Shown: positions 9,334 through 22,086, counted from the stretch's first letter. The stretch is DNA of 64,000 nt from Epiperipatus broadwayi (GCA_028023455.1 JAQFVV010006220.1:10249916-10313915); one strand, 5' to 3'. The notes: generated by a model from the sequence alone, not told the origin. Numbers and translations: made by a program.

Positions 9334-12300
9334 CATATTCCCACTGTCACTTAAAAAAAATTAGTAAATAAAATGACTGTACTTATTTTGCTTGGAGATA
9401 AACAGAGTGATTGGTTGAGAGGAGCAATATATATTTATTTAATATTAGTAGTTAGTATTTAATCTTATTTGGATTATTTTAATTTAGTGAGTGTGTATAC
9501 CTAAACTGGACTATTCTATTTTCTTTCTCTTTTTTATATATAAGGCAACTGAGTCATTCTAACTAAATGATTTAACTCTCTCATGAGACTTTTGCCAGGA
9601 TTTAACTGGAAATTCCATATTGATACTAAAACATTTTATGCCATCTTTTCACACCTTTTTTTCCATTCTTTTGATGCAAGAGCTGTTCCATGGTCCTTTA
9701 AAATGGTCTATGGATTTTGTATGTTGCCAAATTGTTTTCCCCATCTAGTGCTGATTATACTCTGCAAGTCTGTGTCATACCTGATTTGCAGAGATATATT
9801 TTGAAGATACGTCATAAGTGACAAATAATCTATAACAACTGAAAGCAGGGTCTACATCTCAAAACCATTTGAGTTCGACCAATTGTGCTATTAAGGGATT
9901 GTCCTTGTCTATGCACTTCATCTTATCTATGTTATTTATATTATTATGGGTATGCTAAGTTCTTTGATGAGGGTCTGGGGTTTAGTCTTGTGGCTTATTT
10001 TTCACTTTTGTGTTTGACCTGTCCCTTCAATTAATCCTTGGATCTTCTGTGTCAATTGTTGCATGTCTTAATATCCTTGTGTTTATTTGCTTTTCCCAAT
10101 TCTGTCTCTGTATCTTTGACTCTCCTCTTCTTACTAATTATCATTTCCTGACACTCATCTACTGAACATTTTCTCCATGACCTCCTTAGCTCTTTCTGCT
10201 CCTCCAATTTTTTTCTTTCCATGTTCATCATTCTCTTTATCTCTTCTTCCCATTTTTCCCCATTTCTTTTGTCTTTTCTCCACTTTTTCTTTTTATGTTC
10301 TCTATCTTTCTTTTTATTTCTATTAAGAAATGTGACTCAGGGGTATCCATCCTTGTATCTTTTATTGTTGGGTTTTGCATTTTTAATATGTTATCTGAAA
10401 ACTTGTCGCTGGTATCACTTCCCATTATTTATTTCTTCATCATTGCTATCCATGGTCAGTTTTTTTCTTCTTTTTTTTCTCTATCAAATAAGTTTTTTTC
10501 AGTAATTTGTAATAGAAAATAAAATCATTTCTTGTTTCTATATCATTTGGTTATTCTTTTCTCCCATATTATTCTCCTGAATGGTTATCCGTCCTTAAAC
10601 TCCAGCTTGTTTGTTGAATAATATTTTTGTTTCTGCCTGAATCCTATCTCTGTTTGCTACTTACACAATTTAACAACATCTATCATTTTATTTATATATA
10701 AGCCTCCAATAATAAAACTATATAATAGAACTATAAATAATTAAAAAAAAATTTCATCATAGAACCCTCTTTTTTCACTATGTTCCTTGTTAATCACTTT
10801 GCTCCCCTGCAAAGAAGGAAAGAAAAAAAAAATACAATCTTATTTCACTTCACATTGCATCAGTTTCATCTGATTTGTTGTGTGGAATATATTTATAACT
10901 AAGCCAAGAGAGAGAGAGAGAGAAAGAATAAAAAAACATTTTTATATTTCACCACTTTCAAAAAATAATTTTCTCCTGATTCTAGGAATTCCTTTATATA
11001 CAAAACAAAATGTCTTCAGGATCTGTATTTTAACAGTAAGGCCCCATGTTGGATGCTAGATTATACAAAAAACCTGCACTGTTAGAAAGTATAGTTGCTT
11101 TAACCTGACCCCAGAGGCATAGGTAAAGGGGGTTCGAACCTTATTTATCCTTCTAGGTTATATCTAAATGATTCACTCCCTTAACTCACAAGTGTTAATT
11201 TTCTTAATGCAGCCCAGTCGTCAGATAGAAATAAAACTCTTAGGAATCTTAGTTAAAGAACTGATCAGGTTTAAACATATAAATAATGGATAACTACACC
11301 TTGTTACTATTATCGATTATAGTTTATTGTTGATATAAGAGTATCTATATTTCATTTAATGTAATTGTTTAATAATTATAACATGTTTGTACATAAGATG
11401 CAATTGTAGCTTACAATTTTGAACTAAAAGAAAAAAACAAAACATTTGATATATATTTGAATTTGATTAGGTAAAGAGGAAGTTCTGAAGTCAATCTATG
11501 GCACCTGAACATGGTAAAGTTAACATTTCTTAATTAGCTAAACAAGCTGAATGCTGACTTAAACATAGCCTCATTTATGCTAAATATATATATTATCTAT
11601 AACCCCTAATGGATATCGATCAATAAATCTGCATAGCAATATACATAGAGCATAATTTAAAAAAAGATAAGATTAAGTGTGGTACTTAGAAAACATATAT
11701 ATATATATATACTTAAATGCATGTCTATAATATAGTAATGTCTTCATTATTTCTCCAATTTGATTGATGAATAGCTGCTTCGCCTCAAATTAATTATTAG
11801 AGAAAAGAACCCATTCTCCTAAGCATGACCCATGTTCAGAAACGAAGTGTCTTCAATAACTTCGTGTCCATTTCTCCTTGTTGCCCCTTTAACAGGATTC
11901 AATTCCAGGCAACTAGTATATCCAGTGTTCACGAGCTGGTTGGATGAAGTAATTTGAAAAACAATAAAATAGAAAAACTTAGAGACATGATATTATCGTT
12001 AAGTACCACAGTATGGGAATACAATCAAATGACCATAAATATTAAAGCTTATTAATATATAGATATACGATCCCATATGTTACTATGCTAAAAATTCGTT
12101 GTAAAATAATAAACCCCCCTTCCTTTAAAGGTATTAAATTTATTATACACAGATATTATACCAGCTTCATATTTATTAGCATGATTAATTAATAGCTATC
12201 ATTGTTTAACTATTTATGCACATATATTTGATGAATATCGAATCTATAAATATATGAAAAGATTGCACCGCACCTCTCTATTACAAAATATTAAAATAAC

Positions 12301-12775
12301 AGATGCTTATATAATGTATCTTTTAATGCATAATTATTTAATAAGCATTTGATTTGATTAAATATATATATTGTAACGATATATAAATATGTCGTTACAT
12401 TAAATTGAAATAAAAACTTTTAAGTTCGCATATAAAAATAAGTGTATTAAAAAGAAAAAAAAACTAAACGCTAAAATTAAAATGTTTGTTAAACGTATAT
12501 ATTCGCACAGATGCTAAACTTTAAAAATATTTTTTTTAATAAATAAAAAAAAGGTATTTGAATGTATTTTTTTTATAAAAAAAGATTTAAATATAAAAAT
12601 AGTTTAAAAGGAGAAATAACGTAAGTAAAAATAAAAACAGGTATTAATTAATCCCTGTAATCTGTAAATGGAAATGATTGTTTATTAATTATCCAAAAGC
12701 TGTCTAATTAAAAAGTCAGAGTGTAAATTAGATAAGAGAATAAAGAGATTTTAGCTTGACCAATGGAAGCACCAA
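9334..12775. other. No gene recognised; low-complexity and repeat debris
   Basis: This is mostly A+T-rich sequence. On the - strand, 10425-10140 would encode a Lys/Glu-rich helical segment broken by stops; it could be a worn LINE ORF1 or nothing. At 11125-11145 a GGTTCGAACC box resembles a tRNA B box, so a SINE fragment is possible. TA and GA microsatellites occur at about 10909-10925 and 11692-11712. I see no exon I can support. Confidence 0.4.
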
Positions 12776-12999
12776 GCCTCAGCCCGGACCCAAACGAAAA
12801 TTTGGATTAGTGATGTCTTTGTTCAGTCAATCTGGAGATTTACTATAAAAAGAGAAATATTGAGTTCCAGAGAGTTTTTTCGGACTTGCCTCAGCCCGGA
12901 CCCGAACGAAAATTTGGATTAGTGACGTCTTTGTTCAGTCAATCTGGAGATTTACTATAAAAAGAGAAATATTGAGTTCCAGAGAGTTTTTTCAGACTT
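12776..12999 (+). promoter_or_regulatory. Tandemly duplicated TATA promoter-like unit
   Basis: Two 112-bp units (12776-12887 and 12888-12999) are almost identical. Each carries TATAAAAAG (12844-12852 and 12956-12964) and ends in an initiator-like pyrimidine-rich stretch (TTTTCAGACTT in unit 2) about 35 bases beyond the TATA. The second unit has a cyclic-AMP-element-like GTGACGTC; the first has GTGATGTC. A CCAAT motif lies just upstream at about 12760. The spacing fits RNA polymerase II promoters. Downstream is a good splice-donor match, ACG|GTAAGA at 13014/13015, within an imperfect 12-bp hairpin (13008-13036). Expression is inferred, not shown. The unit could instead be a fragment of an unknown repeat. 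Confidence 0.45.
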
Positions 13000-13095
13000 G
13001 ATTTGATGAGAACGGTAAGACGCACTTGCCGTTCTCTCTCATTTTTTTGTTTGTTTTAAAAAAAATAAAATAAAATGAAAAGACTGTGATACCAG

Positions 13096-13183
13096 AATGG
13101 AACCAGCTAATGCTACCTCCAGAACATTATCTTCCAATGGAGACGTCGCGGGAATTAAAAACAGGAACCTGGACTCTTCTACT
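13096..13183 (+). CDS. Candidate small coding exon, unrecognised
   Basis: Just downstream of the duplicated TATA unit, an acceptor-like CCAG (ending 13095) is followed by an ATG at 13097 and 29 open codons. The peptide begins MEPANATSRT. The exon would end at a donor ACT|GTAAGC (13183/13184). Read through, the frame stops at 13223. The base composition is less A+T-rich than its surroundings, with CG dinucleotides in GACGTCGCGG. I do not recognise the peptide; it is not the known BSDC1 N-terminus. No following exon was found, so this may be a non-coding leader or chance. Confidence 0.3.
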
Positions 13184-13225
13184 GTAAGCTATATTGACCT
13201 GAACTCTAAATTTAAAAATAACTAA

Positions 13226-14894
13226 GAACTTTCGTTCAAGCTTATGAACTTCTATCTGACGTTTAAGTTTAAAATCAATTAATAATGTTTAATTTTATAT
13301 GTTTTCCGATTGATAAAAATCATTTCCATTTTTTTTTCTCTTATTGTATAAATTATTTGTTGTTTAAATTTTAAATGAGGGAATTTAAGGTTGGGTATAG
13401 ATGTTGCATAGATTCGTTAGCGGTTGATAATGTTGTGGTTTTCACATTCGATTAGAATATATGTCAACGATATCACTGCAAGCATCTTACGATGAATGCT
13501 AATGGGATTTGTATATTCCCTATGCAAGTGACGTTTATCGATGACTTTGTATTTTGATCGGTTGTGTTTAATTTGGAATGTTTTTGACCGTGGAATCTGT
13601 GCAGCTGATCTGTACTCAACATTTTAAAACAAATTTTATAAAATGCATTTGTGCGAACATATCTAAATGTTAAATTTAAGTCGGGCGTGAATGGCTATAT
13701 AGTTTGTAAAGTTATATTAAGGGAGGGTAATCTTAGGTTATTCGTTTCGTAGTTGAATTGGCTCAATGGATTGGATATATTTGTGTAATTAGTAGATGTA
13801 GTATGAGATCCGCTTCGGGCAGGATTGCATATATACGCCACACACCTTCTGTTTGCCTATGGATGGGTTTGTAAGTCGGCAGAAGACCGCAGTCCATTCC
13901 TATGGAGTTTTTTGTTTATTGTTCTACTTGCCAACAGATGTAACATTCCTGTTGGTGGAGAGTCAATGTCTTCTCTAATTCTACTTACTGTTCAGATGTC
14001 CATTCCTGACAGTATAGTATTTTGTGTTGTCGTATCATGCTACATTGAATACATGAATGTATCAGATAGATTGGCGCCAGTTGATTACGAAATTTATTGC
14101 CTAAGGTTAAATCAGGGAAGAATATTTTCTTTTCAAATGCAGATCTATGTAGTCTATTCATACTTGACTATTTAAATAAAATATTAAACTCATTGAAACT
14201 TAGTTAAATGTAAAATTAAAAGATTAATAGAAAAATCTAAAATGTTGAATTTATTCCTCAAAATTTAAATGTTATTTTATATGTGCGTAAATAAATATTT
14301 TTATGTGTTAATTTCTGGCAGTGGCTTTTATTTATTGATATTTAAGATATAAATTAAGATATAGATTTTTATCTCTGCGTCTCCGCTGAGCTAGTGACTT
14401 GGGCTAACGATCGGAATATTTAAATAAAGTGGAATCTTAACAGCGCGTATCTGCCTACTCTATAAATTTTTCTAGGTTTAAATGCCTAGATGGCGCCTTG
14501 TAGAGCAGATATCGTAGTTTGCGGTTAGATTCGATCTTCACTTACATTTCGATCGTTATAATATAAAGTAACAATTGTGAGGTTAGTATATGAGTGTCTT
14601 TCTCATAGTGTAATTAAATAATGTATCTAGGGTTTAACTATATATAAAGAAATAACTGGCAATGTATTTTTTTTCTCTCTTTTAAAAAAAGACTTTTAAT
14701 AAAAACAAATGAGAGAGAAGGTGAATGAAAAATCTTTTTAGAACCAAAATAACTTTTATAACTTAATTTACAAACGAGTTCCACCTTACATAGCGGGGTG
14801 AGGGTAAAAGTTAAAAAAAAAAAAAAGTTTTTTACTTATTTTAAACTCGATCATCCAACTTCTCATTTATGTAGATATATTCCATATTACCAGT
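13226..14894. other. No gene recognised; somewhat CpG-richer stretch
   Basis: The sequence to about 14600 has more CG dinucleotides than the rest of the window. Around 14435-14560 a TATA-like CTATAAATT is followed by AGATGGCGCC, a motif common near invertebrate start sites, but no open frame of note follows. The + strand frame at 13825-14175 has no features I recognise and looks like chance. Confidence 0.4.
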
Positions 14895-15932
14895 GAACTA
14901 ATAAATAACAAAACTTATTTGATTTTATAGGTATGCTAATGATATGTCAATATATATATAATAAGAAAAAAAACTAGTTAATTGTTAGAATACAAGTTAA
15001 CTTTATATATATATATATGGGAGATAAAATTAATATATATATAATGCTTGCCTAAATGCTGCATTATAGATAGAAGTAACCAGAACAATAATAAAAACGA
15101 CAAAGATAAAAGTTACTGGTAATTAAGAAGCACTTATATGGATTATGCTTTAAAAGGGTGGTGTATTAAGAGTTTATGCTGGAGGTTTCATGATAACTGT
15201 AGGTTTTCTTTTGACAACTGTTAGGAGGTCAGGGAGGGCTTCATGTTTCCATTTAGGTAAGTCTCTTTTTGATCTTCCAGGCAGCAAAGGTGGGCAGTTA
15301 TCAGGCATGATTTCTAGGTCTTCTGCTGGACTCCATCTCTTGGACATTCTCCGAGAAGGGACTCACGGGAGGGCAGAGATGAACTTTTTTACTTGAACAT
15401 AACTTATGCAGATATTTATATATCTGTTATATCACAGTCCAGAACAATTTTACTTCTCTACATTACAGGAAACACTTAAATGTTTCTCAACCCTATCTTT
15501 GCATTAATTAATTACTTAAATTGTTTACAATGCTATCTTAAGAGCATCCCATGATTTTACATTGTTTTGATGACAAACAATCGATTTTATATTTCATCAT
15601 TTTCTCTTTAATGGATATAAAGTTAGGAAAGGAACTATTTCCTTATTATCAATTTACTTAATCTATTTTGTATTATATAAAATACAATAGCTAACTTGTC
15701 TATTTGATGATGCAACATTTTTTTTATTTATTTATTTTACTTTAAAACTTTTTTTCTTAATTATCCCCATAACCTTTATATATATTTAAATTATATATAC
15801 ATAATTTTATTAAATAATTTAAAATTTATTTTAATATCCATTCATTGTGGTTGACTTTAGAATCAGTGGTTAAATAAACAGTGAATAATGAAGCACGCAC
15901 ATATAAGGCTATATATGTACAGCTTCAATATA
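14895..15932. repeat. Unclassified repeat R, copy 2 (uninterrupted)
   Basis: About 1.04 kb matches 760-923 joined to 8377-9333. The join at about 15040-15050 is the empty counterpart of the retrotransposon insertion. It shares the AAACTAGTTRAT block, GCTTGCCTAAATGCTGCATT, the KGGQLS-coding stretch, the TTTACTTTAAAAC stretch and the final CTATATATGTACAGCTTCA. The CATTCACTGT inverted repeat has decayed here. Both copies point the same way. I see no target-site duplication and no terminal repeats. Confidence 0.75.
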
Positions 15933-18900
15933 TTAAAAAAAAACAATGCCAGAAGTTGACAAATTAAAGAATGATTAAGTTTTTCAAAGTCTGCTTGTTG
16001 TTTAAAAGAGATTATACTTTTATGCAAGGATTGGCCATATTGATCATCAGCAATTTGTGTCCTCTTATTTTTGAAACTATATATTATTCACTATACTATA
16101 ATGGCATTTTATAATATGAAATAAAAAGTTGCTGATCTTACTAAAGGCAGTATATCATTGTACTCAAATTTTAATAGACAATGTTCTTGCCAAGAAAAAA
16201 AAAATTATATATGTGTAATTTAAAAGAATATTGATCACTTAATAAAGTGTACCATAAGAATATATATATATATTATCTTAATTAAAGTAATTTTTTTCTT
16301 ATATTTCCTTTATTTTTTATTTAATGAGTTTAATATTACTATAGGAAGCCAATATCATTTCAAATATTTTCATTGTAAAATGAAATCTGTTTTCAATAAA
16401 AAATAATAATAATAGCTTTATTCTTTGTAATTATTAAAAAAAAAAGCGTATATAATAAAATACACCAAAAATAAATTAAAGGGTGTTATGTTAACTAAAA
16501 TATGTTTTTTTATTTATTTAATGTATTCACGATTAATCATTTCAAGTAATATGTTTATTACATTTGCTAAAAAATTTAAATTACATTGCCAAAAAAAAAA
16601 ATTTGCACAAAAATATTCTGTGTTTCCATAGTGTTTTTGATTAATAATGATTGATTCTCAATTAAAAAAAATTTTTTTTTTAATAAGATATTCAATGATT
16701 ATGGTATACAGTATTTGAAATGTGTGTGAATAAATTAAATGGTTTATCATAAAAATTATAATTTTATATAAGAGTTTCATTCACAACTAATTGCAGATTA
16801 TACATTGTGCTTGTTGTTAAATCAAAGATTTACATCAATTGTTAAGTAGATGGGGGGGGGGGTAATCAGTACAGTAAATTATTGTTTTGGTTGCTATAAT
16901 ATAATGTCTAATACATTATTAAAATTAATTCTTAATATATTTAATAAAACAGAAGGAAATGTTTATGCTTTAATTACTATTGTTCATAGATTTTGTGCCA
17001 ATGTATATAATAAGCCATTTAAGAAATTAAGTTCATTGAAAGAGAGAGGCTGAAGTTTTGATCAAAGAATCTTTAACTTTCAAATCCATCACTCTATCAC
17101 TGTGTGCTAGTCCAGTATAAAAATAAATATGAATTTTAAAGTTTTATATTGTTATTGCTAAAATAAATTTATAAAATATACAAAGAATATTTATTTAAAT
17201 TTTCATCAGAATCTGGTGCTTTAAAAAATATGGTTATAGCAATAGGAAGAGATTCACTTATACATATATGTTATTTCTCTCTAGTGAAAGCTGTATGATA
17301 TTACAGATGTATTTTTTTATAGTCAATATATTAATTTCCCTAAATTTATCATCTAAGATAGTTATCCATTTACTATTGGTGATAGACTGTTTAGCTAAAA
17401 GAAAAATTGTAGTTTTGTTTCATGTTCTGAAAATTTCAACATTCTCACATCCCGGCAGGTCACATTCTTTTAATGAAGGATAAAAAGTGTCCAGAAAATT
17501 TATAAATCTAAAAAAATCTGGAAACAGGAATGATATATAAATAATATCTTATTAGTTTATCTATATCAGAATCCTAGGCACCATATTGAATTTTTAAAAA
17601 AACTGACTTGAGACACAATTTTCTTAATAACTTCAGTTTTAATAATGTTAGAGCAAAATGCTATATATTGACAGAAAATAAAAACACTAAGGAAAATAAT
17701 AAAGCTAGGACAAATAGTGATTTCCATTAAAAAAGTAAGGAAAAAAAAAGAAATTTCAACATCCAAAATAATTATTACTTTATTGTTTGTTCATAATTAC
17801 TAATTTATCATTAATTAAATTTAAATTACATCTTCGTTGATAGTTTCTGTGTATTCCTCACAAATTTTTCATTCAAACCATATATAATATTTCTTACCTA
17901 AGATAATCCATAGTTTCAGAACTTGCAAAAGTAATAGCATAAGAATTTTTCATTTTTATCTTGTACCCAAAAAGTTAAAAAGTTTCAAGGCAGCTATAAG
18001 AAAAAGGTTCACCCTAATAAAAGATACAAAATAAATAATTTTCAGAAGATGGATATGCATTTATCATCACAGCAATTGGCTTCTTGTCTATCCAAAACTA
18101 GAAATTGAAGGCTACTGTCTGTATCAATGATAAAATGAGTTTCATCTCTTCATTTTATATTTTTTTGTAAATATCAGTGATGTTTATATTCTTTGTGCAC
18201 ACCAATGATGCTATCTTGTTATATTTATTGTCCCACAGAAGTATAATTTATTTCCATATAGCTCATTTGCTATCTATAGACTTGAAAATAATGGGATGCA
18301 ACATGTGGCAAAACTACTGACTCCACAGCATGAGTACCAAGGCATAGGCAGGAATCAGAATTTGATTCTTTGCCTGCATACAATTTCATGTGGTATACAT
18401 AACCATTCTGGCTATCATCATACATACCACTTGAAAACTCTCTTTATTGGTTTTAAGAGTTTATATTTTCATATGGTACTATGCCCAGTAAAATTTTGTG
18501 ACTGCTTTATCAACTGCAACCTTTCTGTTCATCTGATAATCAGTCTTAAAACTTACATTGCACTGCTCTGTAATACTTTAATTTTATATATAAAAATCAT
18601 TACTTGTTATACAAACATAGACATGCAAGTGCAAACACACTAATATAAATATAAACATACTAATAAATTATTAAGCTTTTTGAGAATCATTATCTATAAA
18701 ATAAAGTTGCCTCAAACTTGGATCAGAGCTCCAAAATTACATTGTACATAAACCACTACGTTATATTTGAATACAAGTATAATTTATATACTACACACAC
18801 TAATACAAATGCTAACACATTAATAAATTATAATTTATCAAATAATAAAAAAATTTAAAATATTACTATGCAGATAATAGAAAATTTTTAAAAGCTAGGC

Positions 18901-18934
18901 AAATAAAAAAAAAAAATTAAAATTGAATACTTAC
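15933..18934. other. No gene recognised
   Basis: A+T-rich sequence with homopolymer runs, including a run of 11 G at about 16852-16862. Open frames at 16850, 17268 and 18296 have no recognisable motif or codon bias. On the - strand, 18137-18035 gives an open peptide containing TDSSLQFLVLDRQE before a stop, with no convincing acceptor. It could be a worn repeat or a last exon for the - strand candidate at 18935-19054. Confidence 0.35.
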
Positions 18935-19054
18935 GATATTATGTTTTTATTGGGATGAAGGTCTTGAATCATCGAGACATCTTTAATCCATTTTATTACA
19001 GAGTCTTGCCAATATAAAAATCGTGCCTTTGTCTTCTTCATACAATCTAGTAAA
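18935..19054 (-). CDS. Candidate internal exon on the - strand, unrecognised
   Basis: On the - strand a long polypyrimidine tract ending TTTTCTACTCAG (19055 and above) precedes a 120-nt segment that ends at TC|GTAAGT, an excellent donor. One frame is open throughout (39 codons plus split codons) and has a protein-like composition, including KARFLYWQDSVIKWIKD and ending HPNKNII. The exon would begin one base into a codon and end two bases in. I do not recognise the protein. If real, it belongs to a gene running opposite to BSDC1, with its other exons unseen. A decayed mobile element is the main alternative. Confidence 0.4.
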
Positions 19055-20823
19055 CTGAGTAGAAAAGAAAAGAAAAATAAATGAACATATTAATAAAAAG
19101 TCCAAATTTTGTTCGATTTTAATATGCGATATGCTATTTTAAAAGAATCTCAAATGGCAGAGAGTGCTTGGATTTTTGTAAACATTATGCTTATAGTTTT
19201 CCCACAATTTTAAAAATAAAACAAAATTTCAATGGATCAGCCGCCCGCTCGCAGCTATCACACTACCGCCACTGAAGCTGTTATAGTAAAATATCTTATT
19301 GCTTTTCATTATTTTTTTTAATGATTCCCATAAAACTTATTTTAAAAAAGTAATGCAATTTTTAACAGGATTTTATTCTAATTACTCTAGTTTAATCATT
19401 ACTTACTATTGGTGACTATATCAAATTATATCATCACCGAATCGTTAATTATATATTAATTAGCTCTATAAAGTATACTAATGCATTTAGTTTTATTTGA
19501 TTTTTAGCTTAAAAATAATTTTAATATTTTTTACAAAAAAAAAAAAAACTACTTATTTGGCATTGAACTTTTTTTTTTTTTTTTCAAAATCAATTTTTTC
19601 ATTCCCTGGATCAATTGTTAATCTTACTATTTCAATACAAACATTTTAATTGTGTATTTACCAGTTGTAAAACAAGAGTGTCTTTGTGATTTATCCATAT
19701 TACTATATCTATTTGTTACCACCTATTTATATTCATCAGCATTGACTGGAATTAAAATAAAATATCCCTCAAGTTTTAAAAACACTGAAATAGCTTTGAA
19801 CTCAGCATTAATAAATATTAAACTATGATTTGATTTATTATATTAAAATTAACAAATATATGCATACAACTAAAGATAATCTTATATTTAATTTTAGTTG
19901 TTAACTATAGGTTAGGACCAAAAGACTAATTGTACATAGTCTTAATACTTGTTGCTTTTATAAATAAATGAAAGTATTTCAAAAATTTCATGAGTGGAAA
20001 AAGTTTGAAAAATTATACTTTTAATTATTATATTCAGTTGTAGATTTTTTTTTACATTCACTTATAAAATATTCAAATCATTATTATTATAATATATATG
20101 TAATAACTTTCTCTTTTGAAAAATTGTAGGAAAAATCTTTGTCTACAATAGATGATTTGATTTTATTTATATTATTTTTTATTATTCTCCAAGATATAAA
20201 TGTAAAATTAATCTGTATTCATTTATACCTTTTTATTTTTGCTTGTTACTATTTCAAAATTTATAATATTAATATAGCTTTAATACTAGTATAGTGTTGC
20301 TATATTGTCACTAAAATAATCTTATCATTTTTATCGTTAACTCGCATCTGTTCTTTAATAAATATAATATTAACTTCATTTATTTTATGATGATTTCTCT
20401 TATTATTTTTTGTTATTAGTGAAAAGCATTGATTTTTAAAGTGATTATGCTAAATATATTTCCATAGCCAATTTCTGACTAATTGACTTTCATTCAGTCA
20501 AAAGGATTTTTTTGTACTGAATTTATCCAATGGTTAATTTACTCTTATCTTGCTATTCGAGATAAGAACTTAAAAGTTTTAATATTTTAAGGTATTGAAC
20601 CCAAACCACAATTCTTGTCCAGCTATTTCGATCAAAAAGGAATTTACAAACTATATATTTGGGTAATTTTAAATACTATCTTTGACATAATGAGTTTGTT
20701 TTTGGAAGTTTGACATTGCAATTCATTTGATATTCTTAAAAGTGAATTGTTCTATTGAAATTTAGAGTAAGTTTGATATAGGATTTATTCATTTTATGTA
20801 ATAATTTTACATCTTAATTATAG
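19055..20823. other. Non-coding, upstream of the first visible BSDC1 exon
   Basis: I searched for the missing 5' exons of BSDC1 and found none. A small G+C-rich island at 19233-19280 (GCCGCCCGCTCGCAGC) stands out from its A+T-rich surroundings but has no assignable role. The stretch ends in the acceptor TTATAG at 20818-20823. Confidence 0.45.
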
Positions 20824-20994
20824 GCTCGAAAGCATGCCCTACAAATTGATGCCTCAACATACTGCACAGAACCTGATGGTCTTCCAGAAGAATTTGAAAA
20901 CTGGTTAGAAAATTTTAATTTGGAAGAACAGAGAGGAAATATCTCGGAACTTTTAATATGTAAACCTGAAATTAGAGCATTTTATACCCAATTG
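20824..20994 (+). CDS. BSDC1: BSDC1 internal exon: start of the BSD domain
   Basis: This 171-nt exon encodes 57 residues with both ends in phase 0. The flanks are TATAG at the acceptor and TTG|GTGAGT at the donor. The peptide holds STYCTEPDGLPEEFENWL and ISELLICKPEIRAFYTQL. These align with the vertebrate BSDC1 region reading TYCNEPDG...ISELL...IRALY, just before and into the BSD domain. The BSD domain is a compact helical fold found in TFIIH p62, synapse-associated proteins and DOS2-like proteins; the precise role of BSDC1 is poorly known. The next exon continues without a break (VPAAVSH). Upstream exons encoding roughly the first 120 residues of the family protein are not visible and may lie left of the window. 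Confidence 0.92.
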
Positions 20995-21133
20995 GTGAGT
21001 TATTTATTTTTGTATCTTTTTTGGAAAGTTAAAGCTGATTCTATAATTGCAATCATTCTGCTTTGAAATAATTATTTGTTTTAATATTTTTTATATAATA
21101 AGAGTAATTTTAGTAATTTTACAAATATAATAT

Positions 21134-21442
21134 TTAATTATATAAGGGATTTGAACACCGACTTTCAAGCTCTCTTTAGCTATCCATTTTATCTCATACA
21201 ACCGATACACATGATCACACATGTTAAAAAGCTAAATGATCTCCAATATATGAATTTTGTGCTAAACCATAAAATATATATATTAGAAATATTTGACCAC
21301 AGACTTTAAAGTTCCTTTCAGCTATCCACTCTATCTCATACAACCAATACATATAGATGTGGTCTTGTGTATCAGTTGTATGAGATAGAGTGGATCGCTG
21401 AAGAGAGTTTGAAAGTCTGGGTTTAAATCCCTTATATAATTA
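21134..21442. repeat. Inverted pair of tRNA-like SINE fragments
   Basis: Arms at about 21134-21212 and 21362-21442 are inverted copies, and a third partial copy at 21297-21350 lies in the same direction as the left arm. On the + strand the right arm has GTATGAGATAGAGTGG followed by GGTTTAAATCC, which resemble tRNA A and B boxes, so these look like worn tRNA-derived SINEs. They lie in BSDC1 intron sequence and could form a long hairpin in the transcript. Confidence 0.6.
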
Positions 21443-22086
21443 CATCTAAATTCTAAGTACATAAATTATGCTTGTATTCAATCATATATTAAATATACAT
21501 AATATTTATGTTTTGTAATAAAAATATCGAAGGTTAATACACATAGTTCTATATCCTTTGCTGATTTATATGATGTAGATATGCAGCATATAGCTTATTT
21601 CATATTAAATTCAAGATGTCAGTTAAAAAAATATGAATGTTTAGTTTCCTGGTCAAATATATTAATATTTTCCCAGGTAAATTACAATTCATCCATTTTC
21701 AAACATTACTGCAAAAAAAGTATCATGAGCAAAGGCATGATTTATATGTTTGTTTGTTTTTTCTAATGATTTGATTAAGGCATTTGATTCAGTTAATTGA
21801 AAATGTTTTCAAACTTGAAAATATTTCATTAATCTATAAAAGTTTATTCATATTATATAGCTTTACATAATGATATGAGAAAAAGCATTATTAGTATTAC
21901 GTTTGTTATAAAAATTGGTGTAAGAATAGATGAATATTAGCTTGTGCTTTCTTTTTCATTTTTATGACTGTGATCTTCAGAACTGACTTCATAAAATGTT
22001 ATCAAGATGTAATATAGATTTAATGATGGAATGTTTAATTTGAGTTGATTAAAAGTAAAACAAGAATTTTATGTTTTGGGTTTCAG

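Noticed and set aside
10221-10522. Hydrophobic + strand open frames resembling membrane proteins
   Set aside because: They are antisense to a Lys/Glu-rich stretch and follow from a T-rich strand; Phe and Leu runs are expected from composition.
13097-13225. First exon of BSDC1
   Set aside because: The peptide does not resemble the Trp-rich N-terminus known for BSDC1, so no assignment was made.
16850-17053. Open frame starting in a run of G
   Set aside because: No known motif, no splice context, and composition typical of the surroundings.
18035-18137. Terminal exon on the - strand with TDSSLQFLVLDRQE
   Set aside because: Open frame ending in a stop, but no acceptor or pyrimidine tract is visible before it.
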